Of a stretch of 64,000 nt of DNA, positions 8,700-17,229 are shown piece after piece; the stretch's first letter is position 1, and the number at the start of each line of letters is the position of its first letter. The DNA is taken from assembly GCF_022496765.1 (NCBI RefSeq), contig NZ_VANV01000017.1, positions 62,001-126,000 on the forward strand. Direction: 5' to 3'. The position numbers and the translations under genes were made by a program. The notes beneath the pieces were generated by a model. That model was not told where the DNA came from and made no database searches. It saw only the letters and a list, made by a program, of their open reading frames with translations. Source of the DNA: Acidaminobacter sp. JC074. Lineage in GTDB: Bacteria; Bacillota; Clostridia; Peptostreptococcales; Acidaminobacteraceae.

Positions 8700-10661
8700 C
8701 TATTCTATGACTGCTAACTGATAGCCTTCTATGTCCAGTTCAAAAGACACATACTCACCATCAAAGTCAAAATCTATCTCCTTGAGTGATGGTACTAAAT
8801 ATACACGACTCACTTTTTCTGTTTTAATTCTAAACTTCTTATTATAAAGAGGTATCATCGCATCTACTATTTCAATATGCTTAGATTTTTTCTGAGCAAT
8901 ATAATGAACAACATGTAAAAGCTTTTTATGGTCTTTTTCCCATAAGGCAAGTTCAGCTGTAGAAGGTAAATCAGACTCTATTAAAGCTTTATCTATCATA
9001 AGTGATAAAGCTAACTCAAATGTATCTCTTAATACTTTTGCTCCATACTCCATATAATCATCAAAAATAGGATAGGCAATATAAACCATATCTTCACTAG
9101 CCATTACAGCTGGATGGTCTGTCAGCTCCTTAAAAGGCGCCTGTCTATGAGAACAAAATCGATCATATGTCCTGTTAAAGTATGGGTTACCTATATAAGC
9201 AAGGACTTGACCTTTACTTTCTACAATAGAACCTCTCTTATAGTTAACCAGATCAAAAGTGCCGTATGCCTTCATAATATCCTTTTTAAATCTCATATAA
9301 GATGGTTCAAAGGGATTGTCTTCAATATGTCTAGGCAACACCTCTAGTTTTTCACCTTGATAGCCTGTCCCACTGTGGTGTGTCGCGATTATTTTACCAC
9401 CCTTACTTACATAGTCATCAAACTTCTCCTTAGTCTTTTGACACAAGTAAACTTCATCCGGTAAAACAATAACCTCATACTTTGAAAAATCATCTGATAC
9501 ATTGATAAAGTCAAAGGGCACCTGAAGTTCTAAACACATGCGCATAAGCCCTTCATCAATTTGGTAGTTTTCAAAAGCACCTCGGTTGGATGAAACCACA
9601 CCAATTTGCGTCAGTTTCTTGCCGCCTAACCAAGGTTCATAAGTCTTAACTCTAGAAAAGATATGACCAATTCTTTCATAAACAAGTTGATCCATCTTTC
9701 CATTCGGATGTAACTGGTCACCAATACAAATCTTAGACCCGTTCATCAGCATCCTAAAACATTCATAATCCATGGCTTCTTTATTTCTTAAGGAACCAAA
9801 ATCCCCCCAGGCCGTATGAAACTTTCCGTTCATGCCGATAATCTCTTTTTCCCTATGGTTGTGATAATTGACAAACAAGGGAAAATGATTGTAACCCCAT
9901 CGGTCTGACGGTAATGATTCTATTTCCAGATGTGTCATATGATCAACTTTGTTGTCAATGCTATACAGAGGATCATAGCCTCCGTCAGGACCATATGGTC
10001 CATTAAAGAAAATTAAACCTTCAGGTAAGATTTCCGTACAGTATTCTCTGATTTCTTTCATAAAGGCTTCTACAACAATATAATCATGTTTTTGAAGATC
10101 CGCATCATTTTCAGGATTTAAGCCCAGTTCCTTCATGCTTTTAATACAGTCTTTACACACACAATTGTGCTGAACAACGATATCAAACCAAAAACCATCT
10201 ACTTGACCATATAAGTCGACGATTTCTTTAACCTGATCCTTAATAAACTGAATATAACCCGGTTTATTATGACAAAGCTTTCGCCATTTATAGTAAGCAT
10301 TATCAAATGGCAAAACGTCACCTAGCTGGCCATCCTTGTTGACTTCAAGCCAGTCTGAATTGTCTGCAGATACCTCTTCCCAACCAGTAGTAAAATAAAT
10401 TGGTGCAGTTATTTCAGCTTCTTTTAATCCTTTGATCATACTTCCTAATAAATCAAAGTTTAAATGAGGATGCATCTTACCGTACTTAGTCGGATAGTAA
10501 CTTAAACCATGATGACACTTTGAGAAGATATTGATTGACTCAATGTCAGCTTCTTTTATTGTTTGGATAAAGTCGTCCAGCTTAAAGTCTGAACCAATAT
10601 TTTCAATCAAAGGTGATGTGTGAAAATCTAAATGTACTTGTCTATAACTTATTTTTTTCAT
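8700..10661 (-). CDS. GHL6-type putative glycoside hydrolase
   Basis: A 653-residue cytoplasmic protein (no signal peptide). The N-terminal half looks like the TIM-barrel of 'hypothetical glycosyl hydrolase 6' (GHL6) proteins, with VHLDFHTSPLIENIGSDF, FSKCHHGLSYYPTKYG, GFWFDIVVQ and CVCKDC. It is followed by a glutamine-amidotransferase-like fold resembling the beta-galactosidase trimerisation domain (~350-460, IGVVSSNRGAFENYQI through DYVSKGGKIIATHHSGTG) and a small beta domain. Start chosen at MKKISYRQVH (ATG 10661) because GAGGTGG lies just upstream; the longer frame starts 12 codons earlier. It is the last enzyme gene of the sugar ABC operon. Activity is unproven: fucosidase- or galactosidase-like action on the imported sugar is an inference. 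Confidence 0.7.
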   Translation of the reverse strand: MKKISYRQVHLDFHTSPLIENIGSDFKLDDFIQTIKEADIESINIFSKCHHGLSYYPTKYGKMHPHLNFDLLGSMIKGLKEAEITAPIYFTTGWEEVSADNSDWLEVNKDGQLGDVLPFDNAYYKWRKLCHNKPGYIQFIKDQVKEIVDLYGQVDGFWFDIVVQHNCVCKDCIKSMKELGLNPENDADLQKHDYIVVEAFMKEIREYCTEILPEGLIFFNGPYGPDGGYDPLYSIDNKVDHMTHLEIESLPSDRWGYNHFPLFVNYHNHREKEIIGMNGKFHTAWGDFGSLRNKEAMDYECFRMLMNGSKICIGDQLHPNGKMDQLVYERIGHIFSRVKTYEPWLGGKKLTQIGVVSSNRGAFENYQIDEGLMRMCLELQVPFDFINVSDDFSKYEVIVLPDEVYLCQKTKEKFDDYVSKGGKIIATHHSGTGYQGEKLEVLPRHIEDNPFEPSYMRFKKDIMKAYGTFDLVNYKRGSIVESKGQVLAYIGNPYFNRTYDRFCSHRQAPFKELTDHPAVMASEDMVYIAYPIFDDYMEYGAKVLRDTFELALSLMIDKALIESDLPSTAELALWEKDHKKLLHVVHYIAQKKSKHIEIVDAMIPLYNKKFRIKTEKVSRVYLVPSLKEIDFDFDGEYVSFELDIEGYQLAVIE

Positions 10662-10671
10662 AGCCACCTCA

Positions 10672-11370
10672 TTAATAGATATTTGCAGGTATGCCAATAT
10701 AAGATGTACTTAAACCACTCTCATAAAGGTGAGAGGTATCAGAGAATCCTATACATCTAGGTGCAGCATATTCTTTTGATCTTACTTCAAATATAAGTGT
10801 TGTCACTGACGTTGGAGAAAGCCAAAAGCTTGCCCACATAATCGAAAGTGGTATATTCAGTAAATGGGATAGCCAGGTTCTAGTAAAGGCACCATGACAA
10901 AAGACTGCAATTCTTTCTTCATTACTCTTTAGGACTTTATAGACATTTTCCTCACGTCTATAACCAAGTGATTCTAGAAATTCATTAGAATGATCAATCA
11001 AACTCTTGTAAGTAGGTCCAATATCCAATCCATCAAATAATTGATTATCTTCCCAGTTTTCGTGGTTAGGTAATCTTTTTAAAACCAGTTCACCAGGAAC
11101 ATTCCACGCCTTAAATTCACCAAAGCCATCACTTTTAATATCCATGCCAGACAACTCTCTGGTCCAATCTAGAACCACTGGCTCAATTTCTAATAAATCC
11201 GCCGTATAAGACATGGTCTCTAGAGCGCGTCCAAGTGGAGATGAATAGATCTTAGTAATGCCTTCTTCTTTTAATTTTTTTGCCAAAGCCTTCGCCTGAA
11301 GACGTCCGTTAGGTGTCAGAGTGTCTAGCTCATAATTAGGATCGCCGTGACGGATGATGTATAAACGCAT
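10672..11370 (-). CDS. Histidine phosphatase family protein
   Basis: A 232-residue member of the phosphoglycerate-mutase/histidine-phosphatase superfamily. The nucleophile motif RHG is at residues 7-9 (LYIIRHGDPNYEL), the second arginine in YSSPLGRALET, and the second catalytic His in IAVFCHGAFTRTWLSH. It lies between the sugar-binding protein and the GHL6 hydrolase, 10 bp from the latter, with RBS AAGGAG. The substrate is unknown. In this operon it could dephosphorylate a sugar or a glycerol-phosphate derivative released by the GDPD-like enzyme; that is inference. Confidence 0.8.
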   Translation of the reverse strand: MRLYIIRHGDPNYELDTLTPNGRLQAKALAKKLKEEGITKIYSSPLGRALETMSYTADLLEIEPVVLDWTRELSGMDIKSDGFGEFKAWNVPGELVLKRLPNHENWEDNQLFDGLDIGPTYKSLIDHSNEFLESLGYRREENVYKVLKSNEERIAVFCHGAFTRTWLSHLLNIPLSIMWASFWLSPTSVTTLIFEVRSKEYAAPRCIGFSDTSHLYESGLSTSYIGIPANIY

Positions 11371-11393
11371 AATTTGCTCCTTTTAATTAATGA

Positions 11394-11414
11394 GGGAAGC
11401 GCTTTGCGCCTCCC
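11394..11414 (-). other. Intercistronic hairpin after the binding-protein gene
   Basis: An imperfect GC-rich stem (GGGA-A-GCGC against GCGC-C-TCCC, TTT loop) has no U-rich tail in either direction. Such hairpins behind a binding-protein gene often protect the 3' end of the upstream mRNA segment and so raise the binding protein over the permeases. Here it lies between the binding protein and the phosphatase. Confidence 0.45.
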
Positions 11415-11421
11415 CTAAAGT

Positions 11422-12807
11422 TTATTGTTCTTGAACCCAAGCTTCTGCTTCTGTTTGGGCTTTATTTAATGCTTCTTCAACTGATAAGTCACCTAACATC
11501 ATTAAATCAACGTTTTCTGATAAGATGTATCTTGGTTGACCCGCTCTATACGGATATCTTGGCGTCCATAATTTAGCCATTGAATCTAATAGAACTTGCT
11601 TTTGTGGAATTGATTTAAATGATTCCCACTCAGCAGCACCCTTGATGACAGGGAACTCGTTGTTGTTTTCATGAATATGCTTTTGGAAAAAGTCTGATGA
11701 TACAAACTTTAAGTATTCCCATGCTAAATCTTTTTGCTCACTTGATTTACCAATAGCAATCGGAGAACCAGCAAACATACCACCCATACCTAGTTCAGGA
11801 TTTGTATAAAGCATTGAAACGCCAATTCTTTCTTGCATACCTTCTAAGGCAAATGAACCTAACATTTGAGAAGGAATAACACGCATGTTAATGGCAATGT
11901 TGTTCTCAGGTGTCCACCAAGCTTCCACACCTTGATCTGTTAAGATACCCTTAGGTGCAAGTTCTTTTATATCTAAGAACCAATTGGCCGCATCTACAAA
12001 CTCTTTGCTGTTAAAGTTAAACTTGAGTTCATTAAATCTAAAGCCTTCACCCCATGTACCACCAAAACCTTCTGCGATATTTACCAAAGTATCAGCTGCA
12101 TCTTTACCTCTAAACATGATACCGTAGTTCATTTCACCTGTTACAGGGTTTGTACCAGTCATCTTTTCAGCCTTTTCTTTGATTTCTTCAACAGTTGGAT
12201 TTAGAGACAGGTATTCTACACCCCATTGGTCAAATAATACCTTGTCATAACAGATAACACGTGTATCACCTAAGAATGGTAATCCATAGATTTCTAAGGA
12301 ATCATCTTCCGGTCCCATGGCTCTCCATCCGTCTATTTGACCATCTACATAAACATTTAAGTCAAAATTGTCTTTTTCAATATATGGTGCTAATGGCTCT
12401 AATAGGCCTTGATCTGCAAGAGAAGCAATACCTGGCACTTGATAAACATCAACCTCATTGGCATTTAGCATTGCTTGTGTTTTTTGTTGGTATGAATCCC
12501 ATCCCATTACATAAAACTCTAATGTTGCACCTGGGTACAATCTTTCGAATTCTTCCTTAACAGCTTGTAAACCTTTGGTCTTCTTACCTGACATCGGATC
12601 TGTCTTATCCTCAAGTTCCCAACCACCAATAAGTTGAACCTTTAAAGTGCCTGACCACTCTTTTTCACTCACCTCGCCAGCTGATTCTGTCCCTGAACCT
12701 TCTGAAGGTGCTTTTGTCTCTGCTGCTTCATTCGTACCACCGCAACCTACAAACACACTTGCAATAAGTACAACAACCATCAGCATGGCAAATAGTCTTT
12801 TTTTCAT
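11422..12807 (-). CDS. Sugar ABC transporter substrate-binding lipoprotein
   Basis: A 461-residue extracytoplasmic solute-binding protein of the family 1 (MalE/UgpB-like) class. The signal peptide is MKKRLFAMLMVVVLIASVF followed by lipobox VGC (Cys22), then a Gly/Ser/Glu-rich linker and the typical VKEEFERLYPGATLEF start of lobe 1. A late GMFAGSPIAIGKSSEQKDLAW segment is the usual hinge-region phrase. It is preceded by GGAGGAG. The gene is followed, with no ATPase gene, by the phosphatase and GHL6 genes and preceded by two permease genes. The ligand is unknown; the neighbouring alpha-galactosidase and alpha-fucosidase point to a galacto- or fuco-oligosaccharide. Confidence 0.9.
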   Translation of the reverse strand: MKKRLFAMLMVVVLIASVFVGCGGTNEAAETKAPSEGSGTESAGEVSEKEWSGTLKVQLIGGWELEDKTDPMSGKKTKGLQAVKEEFERLYPGATLEFYVMGWDSYQQKTQAMLNANEVDVYQVPGIASLADQGLLEPLAPYIEKDNFDLNVYVDGQIDGWRAMGPEDDSLEIYGLPFLGDTRVICYDKVLFDQWGVEYLSLNPTVEEIKEKAEKMTGTNPVTGEMNYGIMFRGKDAADTLVNIAEGFGGTWGEGFRFNELKFNFNSKEFVDAANWFLDIKELAPKGILTDQGVEAWWTPENNIAINMRVIPSQMLGSFALEGMQERIGVSMLYTNPELGMGGMFAGSPIAIGKSSEQKDLAWEYLKFVSSDFFQKHIHENNNEFPVIKGAAEWESFKSIPQKQVLLDSMAKLWTPRYPYRAGQPRYILSENVDLMMLGDLSVEEALNKAQTEAEAWVQEQ

Positions 12808-12852
12808 TCCTTCTCCTCCTTAATATTTATTATTTTATGCATAGAACTTAGC

Positions 12853-13689
12853 CTACTCCCCTTTAAGACCACTGAGCGCTATAGACTCAATGATATAACG
12901 TTGAAGGGCTAAGAATACTATCAAGATTGGTAAAATACTTGCTGATGCAAGCGCCATTGTAAGTCCCATAAATCGGCCACCATCTTCTGCAACAAACCTA
13001 GATAAGAAGATTGGTACTGTATGGAGCTTTTGGTCAGACAGTACAACCAAAGGCCATAAAAAGGCATTCCAGTTGTCCATAAAACTGAGTATAACCATTG
13101 TTGCTGTAATCGGTCCTGTTAGAGGCAAGTAGATTTTAAAGAAAGTCTTTAACTTACCTGCACCGTCAATGGCAGCAGATTCTCCTAATGAGTCTGGTAA
13201 ATTGTCAAAGTACTGCTTACAAAGCATAACACCAAAACCATATAAGATATTCGGTAAAATGATTGGTAAGAAGGTATTTAACATACCTACCTTTAAAAAC
13301 ATCTTATGCATAGGTATCAGTCTTACCTGCATGGGGATCATCATGGTTGCAATAACCATGTAGAAAAGCATCTTTTTGCCTTTAAACTGTCCCTTGGAAA
13401 ATGCATAACCAGCAAGTAGAGCTGAAGATACATTTAAAAGTACCGAGCATGAAGTTGTAATAAAGGAGTTTAAATAAGCATGAAAGAGCTTGCCATTTTC
13501 AAATACCAGTTTATAGTTAAAAAGTGATGGTACCTCTGGAATAAATCGCGGAGGAAACGGTGGTTGAATGTTGGCATACCTTTCCAAACTCAGGCTCACC
13601 ATAAAAGCAAAGGGTGACAGCATTACAATACCAAATAGGGTTAAAAGTATGATTACTAAAAAATTATTTCTAAAAAGTCTTTTCTTCAT
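12853..13689 (-). CDS. Sugar ABC transporter permease (MalG type)
   Basis: A 278-residue inner permease with six membrane segments. The EAA loop that docks the ATPase reads ESAAIDGAGKLKTFFKIYLP at ~169-188. The C-terminal end (ALQRYIIESIALSGLKG) is typical of the CUT1 second permease. RBS AGGAGGTG; 11 bp after the MalF-type gene. The partner ATPase is not encoded in this window. In many Bacillota one shared MsmX-type ATPase serves several CUT1 importers, and that is the likely arrangement here. Confidence 0.92.
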   Translation of the reverse strand: MKKRLFRNNFLVIILLTLFGIVMLSPFAFMVSLSLERYANIQPPFPPRFIPEVPSLFNYKLVFENGKLFHAYLNSFITTSCSVLLNVSSALLAGYAFSKGQFKGKKMLFYMVIATMMIPMQVRLIPMHKMFLKVGMLNTFLPIILPNILYGFGVMLCKQYFDNLPDSLGESAAIDGAGKLKTFFKIYLPLTGPITATMVILSFMDNWNAFLWPLVVLSDQKLHTVPIFLSRFVAEDGGRFMGLTMALASASILPILIVFLALQRYIIESIALSGLKGE

Positions 13690-13700
13690 GATGTCACCTC

Positions 13701-14591
13701 CTATACGTCAAATTTTGAAACTTTCATATTAATAAATGTAAATACTAGAATTATGATAAAAAGTACATAAGCCGCTGCGGAAGCAAGACCGTATTCATTG
13801 CCGCCAAAACCTCTTTCGTAAATGAATCCTACTACCGTATATAAAGATCTGGCAGGCGAACCCTGAGGACCACCCAATACGTATGTTTCTGCAAAACGTT
13901 GTAAGGCTTTGATCCAACCCATGATCAATAAAAAGGAAAACGTGCCTTTCATTTTAGGGATCGTGATGTACTTCCATTTCTGAAACCAGTTAGCCCCATC
14001 AATACCAGCCGCTTCATATAAGTCTCTTGGAATTGCCTGTAAATTGGCTATGCAAATAACAACGACAAATCCAAGCCACTGCCAAGAAGCCAGTATCACG
14101 GCACCGATTCTTGCAGTAAGGGGTTCTGCCAGCCACATCATGGTCGGTAGACCAAACATATCGAGTAGTGTGTTTAAAGGTCCCATATCAGGATGTAAAA
14201 CAAATAAGAAGATGGCTGCAGCTGCTACTAGTGATGTCATGTATGGTATAAAGAATATAGACTTAAAAGTATTTTTTGCAAAACTTAAGCCGTTGATCAG
14301 GCTGGCAATAACAAAACCTAATGGTATGGTAACCGCCAACCACCAGAAACCGATAAAGAAAGTATTGTATACTGCCTTTCTAAATGGTTCAGATGTAAGA
14401 ATCAACTTATAGTTATTCAATCCTACCCAAGTTTCAGTTGTACCATTTGATTGGTAGAAGCTGAGTCTTAAGGACTCTAAAATCGGATAAGCCATAAAAA
14501 GTACTATGCCCAGCAAGGTCGGTAGTACAAATATATACCACACCCAGCTTTCAAAAAATCGACTCTTTTTAGAGTGCTTCACCTGTTCCAT
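13701..14591 (-). CDS. Sugar ABC transporter permease (MalF type)
   Basis: A 296-residue permease with six membrane segments, the standard opening (PTLLGIVLFMAYPILESLRLSF) and the EAA loop YEAAGIDGANWFQKWKYITI. It forms the membrane channel with the MalG-type protein encoded next. Its first 23 bases overlap the end of the GDPD gene, so both are translated from one message. RBS AAAGGA. Confidence 0.92.
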   Translation of the reverse strand: MEQVKHSKKSRFFESWVWYIFVLPTLLGIVLFMAYPILESLRLSFYQSNGTTETWVGLNNYKLILTSEPFRKAVYNTFFIGFWWLAVTIPLGFVIASLINGLSFAKNTFKSIFFIPYMTSLVAAAAIFLFVLHPDMGPLNTLLDMFGLPTMMWLAEPLTARIGAVILASWQWLGFVVVICIANLQAIPRDLYEAAGIDGANWFQKWKYITIPKMKGTFSFLLIMGWIKALQRFAETYVLGGPQGSPARSLYTVVGFIYERGFGGNEYGLASAAAYVLFIIILVFTFINMKVSKFDV

Positions 14592-15333
14592 TTGAAAATC
14601 CTTTCTGTTTGTCTTTTAACCAAAGATGTTTTTCCTTGTTTACCTTGTACAATATATCTATTAAATCATATTTATTGACAGTTATTGAAGAGACGCCTTG
14701 TTTGATCACACTCATTACATCGTCTAGATCATTCAGTGTCCATACAAAGACTGAAAGCCCTCTTTTCTTTGCATAATCGACAAAGGACTTATTGATATAC
14801 CTATAATCGATGTTGATGCCGCTACAGCCTAATTGAACAGCCATATGACACAAGTCTAAGAGTTTACTTTCAGATACGTCTTTATACAAGTGCTCTGAAG
14901 GACTCCAGATAATTGAAATCTCTTTGTCAATTTCCCTGATGATTTCTACTCGGTCACGATGACACCCTGTGATGATGACTCTTTTTAAGATGTCCTTGTC
15001 ATGAATGCTTCTAATAAGCGTTTGAAGACAAGCTGTTGACTTTATGTCTAAGTTAATAATCTGATTGCCCTCAAGTATGATATCGAGTGCCTCATAAAAG
15101 TCTAAAATCTGATCATCATGTTTTTTTAACTCTTCTAAAGTCAAGCTATCTATTTTTCTTAATACCCCATTAATTTCAAGAGCATCATCATGAAAGAGTA
15201 CCAACTTTTGATCCTTGGTAAAATTGATGTCTATCTCAATCACGTGTGCCTTGGAGTGTATGATCTTATTCAAATATGCTCTTGAGTTGGGCGCTTGTCC
15301 ACAACCAGAATGAGCAACTATAACTGTATCCAC
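14569..15333 (-). CDS. Glycerophosphodiester phosphodiesterase family protein
   Basis: A 254-residue GDPD-fold (TIM-barrel) protein. Family landmarks: IVAHSGCG (in place of HRG; the His is kept, the Arg is Ser), EIDINFTKD (the metal-binding Glu/Asp), LVLFHDD (catalytic His), NLDIKS, and FVWTLND near the end. The HRG-to-HSG change may alter phosphate handling. The start codon is GTG at 15331-15333 with GGAGG four bases before it. It is the first gene of the sugar ABC operon and overlaps the permease gene. In this context it may act on an imported or cell-envelope glycerophospho-sugar; that is inference. Confidence 0.8.
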   Translation of the reverse strand: MDTVIVAHSGCGQAPNSRAYLNKIIHSKAHVIEIDINFTKDQKLVLFHDDALEINGVLRKIDSLTLEELKKHDDQILDFYEALDIILEGNQIINLDIKSTACLQTLIRSIHDKDILKRVIITGCHRDRVEIIREIDKEISIIWSPSEHLYKDVSESKLLDLCHMAVQLGCSGINIDYRYINKSFVDYAKKRGLSVFVWTLNDLDDVMSVIKQGVSSITVNKYDLIDILYKVNKEKHLWLKDKQKGFSNGTGEAL

Positions 15334-15404
15334 TATGCCTCCTAGAAATGCTTTATTTTGTTCTTGCTATGTATCCATTCTAGTTTCAAAAAGCGTTTTC
15401 CTCA

Positions 15405-15436
15405 ATGGATAAATCAAATCGCTATATGGATTTTTC
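15405..15436. promoter_or_regulatory. Candidate AraC-type direct-repeat operator
   Basis: Two copies of ATGGATnnnTC start at 15405 and 15426, exactly 21 bp (two helical turns) apart on the same face. An inverted ATGGAT core occurs at 15373-15378. They lie in the 239-bp divergent region between the sugar ABC operon (minus) and the araC pair (plus). AraC-family proteins bind direct repeats with this spacing, so the products of 15573 and/or 16423 are the likely binders. Inference from spacing and position only. Confidence 0.5.
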
Positions 15437-15572
15437 TAAGATGTTTCTATTTTCAGACTTATCTAAAAGCTCTATAATCCTTGATACACTTGAATATAAG
15501 CCTATTAAGTGTTAAACTGCTCACATACAAAACAAATAACTACAAAACGTATTATAACGAATTGAGGTAATC

Positions 15573-16415
15573 ATGAATCAATCATTCGGATTTAAAAATC
15601 TCTTGATACAGCCTGATATTGCTCAAAGAACCATTAACTACCCTGCTGCTTGGAAAGAAGTCAACTTTATCCCTCCAGTTAATAAGTTCTATTTCATAAG
15701 AGAAGGCTCAATAAAAATTGAAATAGGCGACCAAGTTATTTATGCACAAAAAGACGATTTACTCTTCTTGCCTAAAAACAAGGTTCAAAGCCGTGAAGTA
15801 CTATCAGACAGAATTGATCATTACTGGCTCCACTTAAATTGTCCTTTGACAAGACAAGATTTAGACCTTGTTGATTTGATGAATTTTCCTGTTAAAATAT
15901 CAGGGCTTGATTCAGCCTATCTCTTATCTATCTTTAACAAGCTTTTAGATCTTTCAAAAAAAAGCGACCTTGAAAGTCGTATAGAAATGATCAAGGCATC
16001 AATGGACCTCTTGCTTTATTATTACAATAACAGTGACAACATAGAAATGGTGACAACAGACAGAAAGTACAACCAGTTAGCCAAGATCAGACTCTATATA
16101 CAGGACCATCTGAATCAACCCCTAAGTATTGAAGACCTGTCTGCCCAGATGCATGTCCACCCCAACTACTTCAATGCATTATTTAAACAGCATTTTGATT
16201 TGCCACCCAAACAGTTTATCAACTCGCTTAAGATCCAAAGAGCCAAAGAATTATTACTGGCAACCAATCAATCTATTGAAGAAATCGCAAGAAACTTAGG
16301 TTTTCAAGACAAGTTTTATTTTTCACGCTTGTTTAAAAAGAAGATGGGTACCAGTCCAGGTAATTATAGAAAACTCGCAAAGGACGTCGAGTCACAATCG
16401 GATTCAAAAAATTAG
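15573..16415 (+). CDS. AraC-family transcriptional regulator 1
   Basis: 280 residues: an N-terminal cupin sensor (~30-75, FYFIREGSIKIEIGDQVIYA) and two C-terminal helix-turn-helix motifs (~180-272: LSIEDLSAQMHVHPNYFNAL and IEEIARNLGFQDKFYFSRLF, ending GTSPGNYRK). RBS TTGAGG. Divergent from the sugar ABC operon and 7 bp before a second araC gene. Role inferred: sugar-responsive activator of the divergent operon, probably through the 21-bp-spaced repeats at 15405-15436. Confidence 0.88.
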   Translation: MNQSFGFKNLLIQPDIAQRTINYPAAWKEVNFIPPVNKFYFIREGSIKIEIGDQVIYAQKDDLLFLPKNKVQSREVLSDRIDHYWLHLNCPLTRQDLDLVDLMNFPVKISGLDSAYLLSIFNKLLDLSKKSDLESRIEMIKASMDLLLYYYNNSDNIEMVTTDRKYNQLAKIRLYIQDHLNQPLSIEDLSAQMHVHPNYFNALFKQHFDLPPKQFINSLKIQRAKELLLATNQSIEEIARNLGFQDKFYFSRLFKKKMGTSPGNYRKLAKDVESQSDSKN

Positions 16416-16422
16416 AGGAAGT

Positions 16423-17220
16423 ATGCTAAATTTAAACGACATAGATTATAGAAAAGTAGAACAATATAAAATTTTCCATAAAGGCAGTGAAGCTTGCAAG
16501 CCTGGTCAATCATTTGGTCCCTTTAAAAGAGACCACTACCTTATTCATTTTGTAATTATGGGTCAGGGAAAGCTTATTATAAATCAAAAGGCATACAAAC
16601 TGCAAGCCAGACAAGCCTTTCTTTTAACACCTGATGATGTAGCTTTTTATCAGGCTGACCAAGAAGCTCCCTGGACTTATATGTGGTTTGGTTTTCATGG
16701 ACTTAAGGCAAAAGCACTTGTTGAAACATACATACCTCAACCAGTCTTTGACATCAGTAGCCATACCATTGATGCTATCAGGCCTATCATCAATATGTCT
16801 TTTGAAGCAAAGAAAAACGACTTATACAATACAGGGCTTCTCATGCAGGCTTTTGGTGCTATTGAAATGGATCAATTAAGTCATACAAAAAAATCAGATA
16901 GCCATGTCATTGATGACATCAAAGAGTACATTGACAACGACTTTGCATCGATTAAATCGACTCATGAAATATCAAGAGCCTTCGATTTTAATCTGGACTA
17001 TATCTCAAGAAGATTCAAAGCACAGACAGGCCAATCTTTAAAAGATTATTTGATGACAACACGTATTAACAATGCACGCAAGCTTTTAGATTTAACAGAT
17101 ATGTCTATCGAAGATATAGGCACTTCCATAGGTTATCAAGATCCTTATTACTTTTCAAAAATATTCAAAAAAAAGACAGGCGAATCGCCTTCTGGCTATA
17201 GAAAAAGACTTCAATTATGA
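16423..17220 (+). CDS. AraC-family transcriptional regulator 2 (MsmR/RafR-like)
   Basis: 265 residues with the N-terminal block typical of raffinose/melibiose-type regulators: CKPGQSFGPFKRDHYLIHF, then a cupin core and WTYMWFGFHG. The C-terminal HTH pair is at ~165-262 (ISRAFDFNLDYISRRF; IEDIGTSIGYQDPYYFSKIF; GESPSGYRKR). It follows the first araC gene by 7 bp with RBS GAGGAAG, so both are one transcript. Its 3' end overlaps the convergent GH36 gene by 6 bp and forms a shared terminator. A galactoside regulator is a reasonable guess given the neighbour. Confidence 0.88.
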   Translation: MLNLNDIDYRKVEQYKIFHKGSEACKPGQSFGPFKRDHYLIHFVIMGQGKLIINQKAYKLQARQAFLLTPDDVAFYQADQEAPWTYMWFGFHGLKAKALVETYIPQPVFDISSHTIDAIRPIINMSFEAKKNDLYNTGLLMQAFGAIEMDQLSHTKKSDSHVIDDIKEYIDNDFASIKSTHEISRAFDFNLDYISRRFKAQTGQSLKDYLMTTRINNARKLLDLTDMSIEDIGTSIGYQDPYYFSKIFKKKTGESPSGYRKRLQL

Positions 17221-17229
17221 AGTCTTTTT
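17202..17229. terminator. Bidirectional terminator built from two overlapping gene ends
   Basis: A 12-bp perfect inverted repeat, AAAAAGACTTCA (17202-17213) and TGAAGTCTTTTT (17218-17229), has the 4-base loop ATTA. It gives a U-run tail on both strands. It lies entirely in the overlapping 3' ends of the araC (+) and GH36 (-) coding sequences. Confidence 0.8.

Noticed and set aside
12261..12560. 99-codon plus-strand open frame
   Set aside because: Antisense to the sugar-binding lipoprotein gene; no RBS.
14044..14412. 122-codon plus-strand open frame
   Set aside because: Lies antisense to the MalF-type permease, whose motifs are clear; composition is a mirror of the permease.
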